From DATFVA01 sp963815785 (GTDB lineage: Bacteria > Bacteroidota > Ignavibacteria > Ignavibacteriales > Ignavibacteriaceae): DNA of 64,000 nucleotides. Each line of letters begins with the position of its first letter. Position 1 is the stretch's first letter. Below the pieces are notes generated by a model. That model was not told the origin of the DNA and made no database searches. It saw nothing but the letters and a program-made list of their open reading frames with translations. The translations under genes and the position numbers were made by a program. Below, piece by piece: positions 55,505-64,000 of this stretch. Location of the stretch: positions 124,001 to 188,000 of the forward strand of contig CAWFHZ010000007.1 in the NCBI GenBank assembly GCA_963815785.1, given 5' to 3'.

Positions 55505-56193
55505 TGTTTTTTAAGAGAAGTTATCAAAAAGAATTGATGGACGATTTTTCTATAAATGATGAAAGAATCGGCAGTGCTTTAAATGAATTGCAGATAATAA
55601 ATAAATTTCTCGGAGGGAATTCCGTTAGTGAAGACGGGATAAACAATATTAAAAGATCTCTGGAAGAAACAATAAAAATTCTTGATGTAGGTGCAGGTGC
55701 TTCGGATATTCTGTTCGATCTTAAAAATAAAATTGAAAATATAATATTTTATTCAATAGATAAAAGCATGTATACGTGCCAGTATCAAAAGGGGGAGAGA
55801 GGAAATGATAAAATAATCTGTGCAGACGCATTCAGGCTTCCTTTTATAAATAATTCATTTGGAATAGTTCATTCATCTCTTTTTCTTCATCACTTTGCAG
55901 AAAAAGAAATACTAATATTATTAAAGGAATTCAGCCGGATAGCGAAACAGGGAATTATAATTAATGATCTTCGCAGAAATATATTGGCTTATTCAGGGAT
56001 TAAAATTCTCACCCTCCTATTTTCAAAAAGTGAGTTTGTAAAAAGTGATGGACCTCTTTCAGTGAAACGTGCATTTGTAAAAAATGATTTAAAGAAAATT
56101 CTGATGAAAGCCGGGATTGCGAAATATATTATAAAAAGAAAATGGGCATTCAGATTTTTAATTGTAATACCTCTTGATGAAAATGGATTATGA
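55504..56193 (+). CDS. SAM-dependent methyltransferase of type III PKS operon
   Basis: The 229-residue product has IKILDVGAGASDILFDL (SAM loop), IIFYSIDKSMYTCQ, DAFRLPFINNSFGIVHSSLFLHHFAE and a C-terminal half that may cap the active site. It belongs to the type 11/12 methyltransferases. By position it would methylate the polyketide or its precursor. Its end overlaps the next gene. Confidence 0.85.
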   Translation: MFFKRSYQKELMDDFSINDERIGSALNELQIINKFLGGNSVSEDGINNIKRSLEETIKILDVGAGASDILFDLKNKIENIIFYSIDKSMYTCQYQKGERGNDKIICADAFRLPFINNSFGIVHSSLFLHHFAEKEILILLKEFSRIAKQGIIINDLRRNILAYSGIKILTLLFSKSEFVKSDGPLSVKRAFVKNDLKKILMKAGIAKYIIKRKWAFRFLIVIPLDENGL

Positions 56194-57307
56194 TGTAGTC
56201 ATAATTGGCGGAGGTCCCGCCGGCTCAGTTGCGGGAATTAATTTAGCCAGAGCGGGATTATATACCGTAATAATAGAAAGAAAACTTTTTCCCAGGGAAA
56301 CTTTATGCGGAGAATTCCTGTCTGTTGAAGTGACTGAGCATTTAAAGGAATTGGAATTATTTGATGATTTTATTTCCTTAAATCCGAATAAGATATCTTC
56401 TTTCGAATTTATTACCTCTAATAATAAAAGATTTAATACCATATTACCTTTTACAGGTTATTCGTTAAAGCGTTCAATCTTTGATAGCTTCCTCTTAAAT
56501 GAAGCAGAAAAAGCAGGAGCAAAAATATTTCAACCAGCAAGTCTTCAGGCTGTGAAAAGAGAAAATAAAACATTCCTGTCCATAATCAAAACTGAAACAG
56601 GGAGTGAATCTTTTACAAGCAGATTTGTAATAGGTGCATATGGAAAAAGAAACATAATCGATAAAAAATTGAACCGGAAATTCGCGGAGTATCAATCGGG
56701 ATATAATGGAATAAAATTTCATTTAAGGAAATCACAAATTCCGGATATTGATGATACCTGTATTAATATTTTTTCCGGGAATGGAATTTATTGCGGGATA
56801 AATGCTGTCAGCAGGGATGAAGTCACCGTTTGTTTTTTAGAGAAAAAAAATAAGTCAGATGAATCTCCCAAAGAAAATTTTAAAAAACTTATTAATGATA
56901 ACAAAAATTTTGCATCTCTGTTTGGTGATGAATCCGGTCCGGATATTAACAAACAACAAATTTATGGTACAGGTAATATTTATTTCGGTAAAAAAGAACT
57001 TACTAAGAATGGAATAATTATGATAGGAGATGCAGCCCGTGTTATTGCGCCATTAGCGGGGGACGGAATCGGAATGGCATTTCAATCTGCTAAAATTGCT
57101 TCAAAAATAATTGCTAATTATTTTAATGAAAAAGAAAGTAATTTGATTGAAGAAACTTATAACACAGAATGGAATAAACAATTTTATCGCAGAATAAAAT
57201 CAGCGGGAGTAATTCAAAACTTAATGCTTAAGGGTTATATTGAAAAAATTCCGGCTTCAATTACAAGGATTTTAATTCCTCTGTCAATTAAAGCTACCAG
57301 GAATTGA
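56177..57307 (+). CDS. FAD-dependent oxidoreductase (geranylgeranyl reductase-like) of type III PKS operon
   Basis: The 376-residue flavoprotein starts with YDVVIIGGGPAGSVAGINLARAG (dinucleotide fold), then RETLCGEFLSVEV, and holds the second FAD motif IMIGDAARVIAPLAGDGIGMAFQSA. It resembles the geranylgeranyl reductase/PHBH group. The ATG at 56177 was taken; 56183 is equally possible. It probably hydroxylates or oxidises the polyketide ring, or saturates a chain. The triad PKS-methyltransferase-flavoprotein recurs in many bacteria. Confidence 0.87.
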   Translation: MKMDYDVVIIGGGPAGSVAGINLARAGLYTVIIERKLFPRETLCGEFLSVEVTEHLKELELFDDFISLNPNKISSFEFITSNNKRFNTILPFTGYSLKRSIFDSFLLNEAEKAGAKIFQPASLQAVKRENKTFLSIIKTETGSESFTSRFVIGAYGKRNIIDKKLNRKFAEYQSGYNGIKFHLRKSQIPDIDDTCINIFSGNGIYCGINAVSRDEVTVCFLEKKNKSDESPKENFKKLINDNKNFASLFGDESGPDINKQQIYGTGNIYFGKKELTKNGIIMIGDAARVIAPLAGDGIGMAFQSAKIASKIIANYFNEKESNLIEETYNTEWNKQFYRRIKSAGVIQNLMLKGYIEKIPASITRILIPLSIKATRN

Positions 57308-57362
57308 TATTAAAATGTATTTCAGATTTATTTATCTTTGTAAAAAGAATTAAAAATTGAAT

Positions 57363-57737
57363 ATGGAATTGAAATTGCAAAACATAGATAAGTTCATTGT
57401 TGTGGGAGACAGAGTTTTAGTACGACCTGCAGAAGATTCTCAAAAAACAGCATCCGGTTTATATCTTCCACCGGGTGTTTCCGAAAAAGATAAAATACAA
57501 AGCGGGTATGTAATAAAAGTGGGACCGGGATATCCGACCGGAACAAACTTAGACGATGAACCATGGAAGGAAACTAAAGATTCAGTTAAATATATTCCGC
57601 TGCAGGCTAAGGAAGGGGATCTGGCGATCTTTCTGCGTAAAGAAGCTTTTGAAATTGAATTTGAAAAAGAAAAGCTGCTGATTGTCCCACAATCTGCTCT
57701 TCTGCTTTTAATACGAGATGATGTAGTTGATTTCTGA
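57363..57737 (+). CDS. GroES-like co-chaperonin family protein (orphan)
   Basis: The 124-residue product has the Cpn10 pattern: VVGDRVLVRPAEDSQKTASGLYLPPG, then GYVIKVGPG, and DLAIFLRKEAFEIEFE with KLLIVPQSALL. It is about 25 residues longer than GroES, and no groEL lies next to it. The start is taken at 57363, since an upstream TTG is less likely. It is probably a GroES paralogue with a specialised role rather than the main co-chaperonin. Confidence 0.85.
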   Translation: MELKLQNIDKFIVVGDRVLVRPAEDSQKTASGLYLPPGVSEKDKIQSGYVIKVGPGYPTGTNLDDEPWKETKDSVKYIPLQAKEGDLAIFLRKEAFEIEFEKEKLLIVPQSALLLLIRDDVVDF

Positions 57738-57753
57738 CAAGAAAGAGAATTAG

Positions 57754-57942
57754 TTAAACAAGAGTAACAATCCCCGTTAAAATAACCACGATAACAATAA
57801 TCAGAATTTTTAATTTATTGTTTACGGGATTTAAAAATTTAAACTTATTTTTCTTCCGGTCTTCAGCCTGATGACCTAACCAGTCACCCTTTTCAATTGA
57901 CCATTTATTGCCATTTCTGTCAAAATAATCCATAGAAAGCAT
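57754..57942 (-). CDS. Small single-pass membrane protein
   Basis: The 62-residue product has a polar N-terminal half (DYFDRNGNKWSIEKGDWLGHQ) and a clear C-terminal membrane segment (LKILIIVIVVILTGIVTLV). No family is recognised. It converges on the GroES-like gene with a 16-bp gap. The residue pattern is protein-like, but no RBS is strong. Confidence 0.5.
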   Translation of the reverse strand: MLSMDYFDRNGNKWSIEKGDWLGHQAEDRKKNKFKFLNPVNNKLKILIIVIVVILTGIVTLV

Positions 57943-58185
57943 AAATAAAATTTCCCTGATTTAGCAAATTTCCAATAATAATTTTATATAAAACAAAAAT
58001 TATACCTTATAAAAACCTCGTATTTAGCAACTTAAAAGTATTGTTTTTCTTTTTTATGGAAATAATTACTGAAGTTTAGAATGCAGTTGAGATTACAGAT
58101 GGCAACAATTTTCACTAATTATTAAAAATTTAAAAACAGTCTGGAGTTTAATAAGCGACAAAGATTTATATGTGTGATAAAATTA
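57943..58185. other. Intergenic region without recognised feature
   Basis: This is AT-rich sequence of about 240 bp between the small membrane protein and the pilin-like operon end. I see no open frame of note, hairpin with T-run or repeat in it. Confidence 0.5.
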
Positions 58186-59236
58186 TCATTCATACCAGGA
58201 TAAAATTTTAAAACCGTTTGATTTCAGATTAGCGCGCACTGCCAGAAGAGCATCAAGACTATATTTCACACTCATATTTCCAGCCAGTTTAAAACTTACG
58301 TTCTGACCGGCTATAATAATACCGCCGATAACCTGGTTGGTTCCGACAGATTCAAAAGTAAGATCTGAATTCTTATAACAAAGTATAACTCCCTGGTACT
58401 TAAAGTTACCGGCAAATTTAATATCGCCGTTTACTACCATAATACCAGCACCCTGGTCTCCATTTATCATAATATTTTTAGTAGTTGAGGCATCTGCATT
58501 TACTAAAGTAATTTTGGGTGTGGTTATGGTTCCGAGATCTGCTCCTTTTGGAATATCCTGGATAAATGTCTGGTCTGCTGAGTTGGCGATGTATTGATAA
58601 AGTTTTGCCCAGTCAATACCTAAATTGGTAACTCCAACACTTGGATACCCGGTGGCACCTGTTGTTGAATCAATAAGACCTTCAATGTTGCCCGGCTTTT
58701 TAAGTCCTGCAAGAATATCCGACTTCTGAGTTTCATTATCTACTCCAACACCGTAAATAGCTGGTTTGCCTGTACCCTTCAATGTACCATCCAAATTATG
58801 ATCCAGACCGCTTACTTCCATACTTCCCACTTCTTTAGCCTGAACTACCGCACTCGCACTTATATACACTCCTCCCGGAAGGTTAGGAAAAATAACCGGT
58901 TCAAGCATAGCATCAGCAACTGAAATATGCTGGACATCCTGAAAAGTTGCAGTTGTTGTTACTCTGACATTCGGCAGGGTGCCGGCAACATTTGCAATAT
59001 AGCTTCCGCCAAACAAATATTGTGGTGATGATGTTTTATTCATCAATGATTTATCAGCATAAACTTTTTCAAGATAAACCTCAACCCCGGTGTTTGCAAT
59101 AAGCCGGGACTTGTGTCTGGTTAAACATATTTACAGTAGTGTCTACGTTTGAATTGGAATTGGCATTCAATTTAAGCACTAAGAATGATACAAGAATCAT
59201 CATTCCTATGACCATAATCAATGAACTTTTTCCCAT
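58186..59236 (-). pseudogene. Pilus/secretion-type membrane-anchored protein (PilX-like position), split by a frameshift
   Basis: The frame starting at 59236 (MGKSSLIMVIGMMILVSFLVL, then VDTTVNMFNQTQVP) hits a stop at 59081. The frame 59046-58186 continues it after removal of one base near 59107: RLIANTGVEVYLEKVYADKS, then LMNKTSSPQYLFGG. The joined protein has about 349 residues with one N-terminal membrane helix and a long beta-rich exported part (GVILCYKNSDLTF, GGIIIAGQNVSF). The plan fits minor pilin or PilX-like proteins. It is third in the operon after two other pilin-like genes. Confidence 0.7.
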
Positions 59237-59237
59237 T

Positions 59238-59822
59238 TTAAATATTCCTTGGATAAATTGTGAATTCCCAGTAAGCAAAGGTTGAATCTTTAATACCAGT
59301 TACAAAACTGTTTTCTGATTCCGTTGGCTCTGCCCAAATTTGTGTCTTTATATATTTTATTTTAGACAGTATTGTAGTTGGGGTGCGTACACTATCAAGA
59401 TATGTAAAATTTAATTTGATCAAACCTAACGAAGGTCCGGCAATTGTATCTGTTCCGTTTAATACCCTTAGTAAAATTATATCACGTAGATTTGAAGTTC
59501 CGGTAGCGTGTGTTGAATCTTCAATAAAATATTCTACACTATCAACAACTCCGAATCCGGGTTCTCCCGGTCTCTCTAAATCACCGATAAATTTAAGTCT
59601 TTGTTTTTGAGCGGTTACAATTGCAGTGTGATTATATCCGTAGCCGACTTTTCTTAAATCTGAATTAAGTATTTCAGACATGGTTTTTATATTTTGCTGT
59701 AATCTTAGCTCTCTGTCGGAACCATAACTGGCATCTGACATAAAAAGATTTAATTTTATGACCAGAAGTAAAACCATTCCTCCAATAAAAATTGAGCCTA
59801 AAAGATCTATTATTGTATTCAT
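59238..59822 (-). CDS. Minor pseudopilin-like membrane-anchored protein (PilW-like position)
   Basis: The 194-residue product has one N-terminal membrane segment (MNTIIDLLGSIFIGGMVLLLVIKLN) without a classic prepilin G-F-x-x-x-E site, followed by an alpha/beta exported domain (MSEILNSDLRKVGYGYN, then EYFIEDS and LGLIKLNFTYLDS). MSEIL..DLRKVGYG resembles the start of the PilW/PulJ globular domain. It ends one base after the next gene's start. Confidence 0.7.
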   Translation of the reverse strand: MNTIIDLLGSIFIGGMVLLLVIKLNLFMSDASYGSDRELRLQQNIKTMSEILNSDLRKVGYGYNHTAIVTAQKQRLKFIGDLERPGEPGFGVVDSVEYFIEDSTHATGTSNLRDIILLRVLNGTDTIAGPSLGLIKLNFTYLDSVRTPTTILSKIKYIKTQIWAEPTESENSFVTGIKDSTFAYWEFTIYPRNI

Positions 59823-59829
59823 TTTTGTA

Positions 59830-60318
59830 TTAGTTTTTTGCGTGAAGAGAAAAGATAAAACTCATATAAAATTGATCATCTAAGTATGGACTTGAAACAG
59901 TTACTGTAACTTTTTTATAAAATTGTTGTGTTATTTGTGGCTGTCCGGCTGCATTACAATAAACCACATCGCACATAACTTTATAACCTTCAGCAAGCGG
60001 AATATTGGTTGTTTTTTGATAACCTTTATAATCGTCAATATCGTTGAAATCAGGCCAGGCTTCAGTTCCATCTATACCAAGAGCATTAGGAGGAGTTAAC
60101 TGGGTCTGGTTAATAGCCTGAAAATCTACAGTTCTCTGATCGAAAGCTTTTTGTTTCATTTCTTCAATTAAATCATCTGCCAGAGAGAAAGCTGTTAAAT
60201 AAACTTTATCCTGAATTTCGATATTTGTTGATTGAAGAGCAGATGAGTTAAAAAGGAGAGAGATGATTGATAAAATTGTCATTGCTCCGAGTGCCAAAAA
60301 CGACTGAATATTTGCCAT
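59830..60318 (-). CDS. Minor pseudopilin-like membrane-anchored protein (PilV-like position)
   Basis: The 162-residue product has an N-terminal membrane helix (FLALGAMTILSIISLLFNSS) and an exported domain containing AFSLADDLIEEMKQKAFDQ, a pattern seen in PilV/PulI minor pseudopilins. No prepilin peptidase site is apparent. It is the first of the three genes and starts about 540 bp away from the NtrC-type regulator. Confidence 0.68.
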   Translation of the reverse strand: MANIQSFLALGAMTILSIISLLFNSSALQSTNIEIQDKVYLTAFSLADDLIEEMKQKAFDQRTVDFQAINQTQLTPPNALGIDGTEAWPDFNDIDDYKGYQKTTNIPLAEGYKVMCDVVYCNAAGQPQITQQFYKKVTVTVSSPYLDDQFYMSFIFSLHAKN

Positions 60319-60855
60319 AAATTTAACCTTACCTTTGAATCTCCGTCACTGAGATCAAATCTGATGCCCGCTAATAGCTATTACAATTTAAGAACCGAAT
60401 GAACTCTTAAAAAAATTGATGTTAATTATCGGTCAAATTGAACTTTCGTTTTAGCATTTATTACCTGAACAGGTAAAAGTTATAAAAAAAGGGAACACGT
60501 TTATGTTCCCTTTGAAGGTTCATAGAAGCATAACAAATCGTTATAGAAAACCAACGCAGGATTTTTGTCCCGACGTTTTGAAATTGAGAGTGCTGAAATA
60601 CTGTTCCATTTTAAAGACCGGTCAGTTGAGTGTATCTTTATATTATCTAAAACCCATCCGGTAATTAATCAAATTCAAATCAAATCTTTTCTACGAATTA
60701 TATTTTCAAAATAGTCAACAACTTATACTAAGTTTGACAAATTCTATGCTAAAAAAATTTATTTGATTTGAATCTATAAATCCCTGGTAAGCAAATACAT
60801 AATGTTCGTAAGTGTCATTTATGGCGCCAAACCTGACGGATAAAATTGACTTGAC
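60319..60855. other. 540-bp intergenic region with hairpins
   Basis: No convincing coding frame is seen. It holds the terminator described at 60484-60513 and a pair of 13-bp inverted repeats, ATTCAAATCAAAT (60673-60685) and ATTTGATTTGAAT (60761-60773). It should also hold the promoter of the pilin-like operon on the minus strand. No clear -24/-12 sigma-54 site was found by eye. Confidence 0.5.
60484..60513 (-). terminator. Rho-independent terminator
   Basis: Arms AAAGGGAACA (60488-60497) and TGTTCCCTTT (60504-60513) are followed on the minus strand by seven T. It lies 340 bp after the NtrC-type gene, so that message has a long 3' tail, or a separate small transcript ends here. Confidence 0.8.
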
Positions 60856-62223
60856 TCAGCCTTCCTGCCTGATTTTTTGAAGTCGCCTCTGAAGGGTTCT
60901 CTCACTCACACCAAGAACCAAAGCAGCTCTCTGAATGTTGCCGTTTGTATACTGCATTACCTTGGAAATATGAATTTTAATAGCTTCATCAATAGTAATA
61001 AGGGTATTCTCAGTTGGTGCCGTAAAAGCTTTTTCGCTTAAAACATCAGGGATATCAATTTCAGTTATTAATTCATTATCCCTAGTTTTTGCTACGGAAT
61101 TTAACACGAGATTTTCCAGTTCCCTGATATTACCCGGAAATGAATAGGACATTAATTTATTTAATACTTTGGTACTGAATCCTTTTGCTTTTTTACTATA
61201 AGTCTTATTTCCTGCATCAAGGAAATATTTTGAAAGTATAATTATATCTTCGCCTCTGTCTCTGAGAGGAGGAAGTTTAATATAACCCCGGTTCAGCCTG
61301 TAGTAAAGATCAGCCCGGAATTCTTTTTCATTAACTGCTTCAAGCAGATTTTTATTAGTTGCTGTAATAATTCTGATATCAAGTTTTAATGGTTTAGTAC
61401 TGCCAATTCTGTATATCTCATTATATTGGATTGCCCTGAGTAATTTACCCTGAAGTTCTTTTGGCATTTCTCCTATTTCGTCGAGAAAAATTGTTCCGCC
61501 GTTGGCAGCTTCAAAATATCCCAGCCTTTCATTTGTAGCTCCTGTAAAAGATCCGCGTTCATGTCCGAATAGCTCGCTTTCAAAAAGGGTTGGAGATATA
61601 GAAGCAAGGTTAACGGTTACAAGAGGTTTATCTTTTCTTGGTGATAACTGATGAATTTTTTTAGCAATTAAATCCTTGCCGGTTCCTGTTTCGCCGGTTA
61701 TCAATACAGTTTCATTTGTCGGCGCAAATATTTCAATCAGTTCAAATACTTTTAATATTGATGGTGATTCGGTAATGATCTCTTTAAACTTTTCTTTAGA
61801 AACACCGGATTCATCAACTGAGCCTCTTAAAGTATCTCTCTCTTTTTCTAATAACTTTTGCTCAAGTGCCCGTTTTATTGTCAGTGATAAGCGATCTATA
61901 TCCGGTGGTTTGGTTATAAATTCGTAGGCTCCAAGCTTCACTGCTTTTAAAGCAATCTGGACATCATCAACCCCGGTAATCATGATGAAAGAAATCTGAG
62001 GATATTGAGGTATCAGGTTTTCGAGAAGTTCTAGTCCGTTTAAACCCGGCATATACACGTCAAGCAGAACAATATCAATAGTGTTATTATTCAGAATACT
62101 TTCCACATTGCGAGGATTCCATTCAGTGGTTATATTCTGATATCCTTCCTCCTGAAGAAGAGACTTCATTAACTCGAGGTAATTTTTTTCGTCATCAACA
62201 ATTAATATTGAAGCGTTCTTCAA
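60856..62223 (-). CDS. Sigma-54-dependent response regulator (NtrC/AtoC family)
   Basis: The 455-residue product has a receiver domain with phospho-acceptor Asp55 (IVLLDVYMPG) and the acidic pair in ILIVDDEK. The AAA+ domain has Walker A GETGTGKDL, the sigma-54 contact loop GSFTGA (consensus GAFTGA, Ala replaced by Ser) and Walker B GTIFLDEIGEM. The C-terminal Fis-type HTH is NIQRAALVLGVSERTLQRRL. It activates sigma-54 promoters after phosphorylation by a histidine kinase not in this window. Its proximity to pilin-like genes recalls PilR. Confidence 0.95.
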   Translation of the reverse strand: MKNASILIVDDEKNYLELMKSLLQEEGYQNITTEWNPRNVESILNNNTIDIVLLDVYMPGLNGLELLENLIPQYPQISFIMITGVDDVQIALKAVKLGAYEFITKPPDIDRLSLTIKRALEQKLLEKERDTLRGSVDESGVSKEKFKEIITESPSILKVFELIEIFAPTNETVLITGETGTGKDLIAKKIHQLSPRKDKPLVTVNLASISPTLFESELFGHERGSFTGATNERLGYFEAANGGTIFLDEIGEMPKELQGKLLRAIQYNEIYRIGSTKPLKLDIRIITATNKNLLEAVNEKEFRADLYYRLNRGYIKLPPLRDRGEDIIILSKYFLDAGNKTYSKKAKGFSTKVLNKLMSYSFPGNIRELENLVLNSVAKTRDNELITEIDIPDVLSEKAFTAPTENTLITIDEAIKIHISKVMQYTNGNIQRAALVLGVSERTLQRRLQKIRQEG

Positions 62224-62396
62224 ATGAACTCCTTTTTCTAATTGGAAATATGAACCGGCATTAACTTAGCCTAATTTGAAATCAAATTCAGCAGGGATAC
62301 AGCCAATTTTATGCCATTGTATATAGTGGGAATATTATTTACGATTTTTGTATTTTTATAAATTAGTTTTACAAATTAAAGAATAAAAGGTTTACA

Positions 62397-64000
62397 ATGG
62401 CTGCAAATATTGAAATGATAAAGGAAGTTTATTCGGAGTACAGAAAAAAAGTTGAAGCTGCAAGAAAAATACTTAACAGACCTCTTACTTATACTGAAAA
62501 AATACTCTATTCCCATCTGTGGGATTCCACGAATAAAGAATTAAAAAAAGGAAAAGATTACGCTGAATTATCTCCCGACCGTGTTGCAATGCAGGATGCT
62601 ACTGCCCAGATGGCTCTTCTTCAGTTTATGTCAGCCGGTAGAAAAACAACGGCTGTTCCATCCACAGTTCACTGCGATCACCTCATTCAGGCACAGATAG
62701 GAGCAAAAGATGATTTACTGAGAGCAACTGAAGAAAATAAAGAGGTTTACGATTTTCTTGAGAGTATATCTCAGAAATATGGAATTGGTTTCTGGAAACC
62801 CGGCGCCGGAATTATTCACCAGGTAATTTTAGAAAACTATGCTTTCCCCGGCGGAATGATGATAGGAACTGATTCACACACACCAAATGCCGGCGGACTC
62901 GGGATGGTTGCAATTGGAGTAGGCGGTGCAGATGCTGTTGATGTGATGGCAGGTATGCCGTGGGAATTGAAATGGCCAAAACTTATTGGCGTAAAACTAA
63001 CCGGCAAAATGAATGGATGGACTTCAGCTAAAGACATTATTCTTAAACTGGCGGGAATACTTACGGTTAAAGGCGGAACCGGAGCCATAGTTGAATATTT
63101 CGGTGAAGGAGCTACAAGTATATCCTGTACAGGAAAGGGAACGATATGTAATATGGGAGCGGAAATTGGTGCAACCACTTCTGTTTTCCCTTTTGATGAA
63201 AAAATGGCTGCATATTTAAGAATAACAGATCGTGCTGATGTAACTGCTCTTGCGGAAGGTCTTGCAGATATACTTACAGCTGATGAAGAAGTGCTTAAAA
63301 ATCCTGAAAAATATTTTGACCAGGTGGTTGAAATTAATCTGAATGAACTTGAACCACATTTGAATGGTCCTTTCACTCCTGATAAAGCCTGGCCTATTTC
63401 CAAAATGAAGGAAGCAGTTAAAGAACAAAATTATCCCGATAAAATTTCTGTTGCATTAATCGGAAGCTGTACTAATTCGAGCTACGAAGATATCGATCGT
63501 TCTGCGAGTATTGCAAAACAGGCAATGAAAAAAGGATTAAAAACAAAATCACAGTTCACAATTACTCCCGGTTCTGAACAGGTAAGAGCAACGATAGAAA
63601 GAGACGGACAGTTAAAAACTCTGAGTGATTTCGGAGGTTTAATTTTAGCAAATGCGTGCGGACCTTGTATAGGAATGTGGAAAAGAATGGATATAAAAAC
63701 CGGCGAAAAAAATACTATCGTAACTTCATTTAATAGAAATTTTGCAAAAAGAAATGATGGTAACCCTGAAACACTCGCGTTTGTTGCAAGTCCTGAACTG
63801 ACTACAGCATTGGCTATAGCCGGCAGTTTATCTTTTAATCCTTTAACTGATAAACTGGTAAATGAAAAAGGTGAAAGCGTAATGCTAGATCCTCCATCCG
63901 GTGAGGAATTACCTCCTAAAGGATTTTTGCGGGATGAGAAAGGTTTTATAGCTCCTGCAAAAGATGGATCATCAATTGATGTTAAAGTAAAACCTGATAG
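62397..64000 (+). CDS. Aconitate hydratase (mitochondrial-type), 3' end outside window
   Basis: The open frame from ATG 62397 runs to the window end (about 534 residues). VPSTVHCDHLIQAQ, IGTDSHTPNAGGLGM and GGADAVDVMAG are aconitase signatures, and the 4Fe-4S cysteines are in IGSCTNSSYED and ANACGPCIG. The sequence is of the mitochondrial/AcnA-M type, found widely in Bacteroidota, rather than bacterial AcnA or AcnB. It catalyses citrate to isocitrate in the TCA cycle. Confidence 0.95.
   Translation, partial: MAANIEMIKEVYSEYRKKVEAARKILNRPLTYTEKILYSHLWDSTNKELKKGKDYAELSPDRVAMQDATAQMALLQFMSAGRKTTAVPSTVHCDHLIQAQIGAKDDLLRATEENKEVYDFLESISQKYGIGFWKPGAGIIHQVILENYAFPGGMMIGTDSHTPNAGGLGMVAIGVGGADAVDVMAGMPWELKWPKLIGVKLTGKMNGWTSAKDIILKLAGILTVKGGTGAIVEYFGEGATSISCTGKGTICNMGAEIGATTSVFPFDEKMAAYLRITDRADVTALAEGLADILTADEEVLKNPEKYFDQVVEINLNELEPHLNGPFTPDKAWPISKMKEAVKEQNYPDKISVALIGSCTNSSYEDIDRSASIAKQAMKKGLKTKSQFTITPGSEQVRATIERDGQLKTLSDFGGLILANACGPCIGMWKRMDIKTGEKNTIVTSFNRNFAKRNDGNPETLAFVASPELTTALAIAGSLSFNPLTDKLVNEKGESVMLDPPSGEELPPKGFLRDEKGFIAPAKDGSSIDVKVKPD

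Noticed and set aside
62837..63403. 188-codon minus-strand open frame inside aconitase
   Set aside because: It lies antisense to a highly conserved aconitase reading frame with all signature motifs.

Overview
The window is 64 kb of AT-rich bacterial DNA, probably from the Ignavibacteria (Bacteroidota/Chlorobi side of the FCB group). Three secreted proteins end in type IX secretion (T9SS) sorting domains of the 'NQNYPNPFNPST' kind typical of that lineage. There is also a PorV-like outer-membrane protein, a TonB receptor without a SusD partner, many lipoproteins and a mitochondrial-type aconitase. No tRNA, rRNA, CRISPR array, transposase or phage gene was seen.

Layout. 1-7.4 kb: a truncated T9SS propeller protein, a large Ig/HAF-repeat lipoprotein with a T9SS relic behind it, gpmA, nhaA, a thioesterase and a second lipoprotein. 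7.4-13.7 kb: a TetR-controlled efflux operon resembling E. coli CecR-YbhGFSR, with a duplicated palindromic operator in the divergent promoter region. 13.7-30.1 kb: eleven co-directional genes with gaps of at most 45 bp. They encode an M20 peptidase, an exported cyanophycinase-family S51 peptidase, a YfcC-type transporter, a T9SS protein, an RpiR regulator, a TonB receptor, a large secreted protein, a PorV-like barrel, a second S51 protein with a tandem degenerate S51-like domain, an OSBS/N-acylamino acid racemase and an M14 carboxypeptidase. A TGTAATAATTATTACA palindrome lies in front. This reads as a locus for digesting and importing a peptide-like polymer, cyanophycin being the leading guess. 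30.1-36.9 kb: sufBCDSU with sufT, a bacilliredoxin and an Rrf2 regulator.

37-54.3 kb: a surface-polysaccharide region with glycosyltransferases, methyltransferases, a YfhO-type membrane protein, a Wzx-like flippase, an aminotransferase and a sugar N-acetyltransferase. Three paralogous lipoproteins there share a nearly identical N-terminal cassette joined to divergent beta-propellers. 54.4-57.3 kb: a type III polyketide synthase, methyltransferase and flavoprotein operon. 57.3-62.2 kb: a GroES-like protein, a small membrane protein, three pilin-like membrane-anchored proteins and an NtrC-family sigma-54 activator. 62.4 kb to the end: aconitase, cut by the window edge.

Five genes (TetR regulator, M20 peptidase, YfhO protein, a GT4 glycosyltransferase and a pilus-type protein) are each broken by one frameshift across which the protein continues cleanly. 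In the TetR case the corrected frame ends in an ATGA overlap with the next gene. The pattern suggests sequence or assembly indels, or very recent mutations, rather than old pseudogenes. All functions are inferred from motifs and context; no database search was possible.
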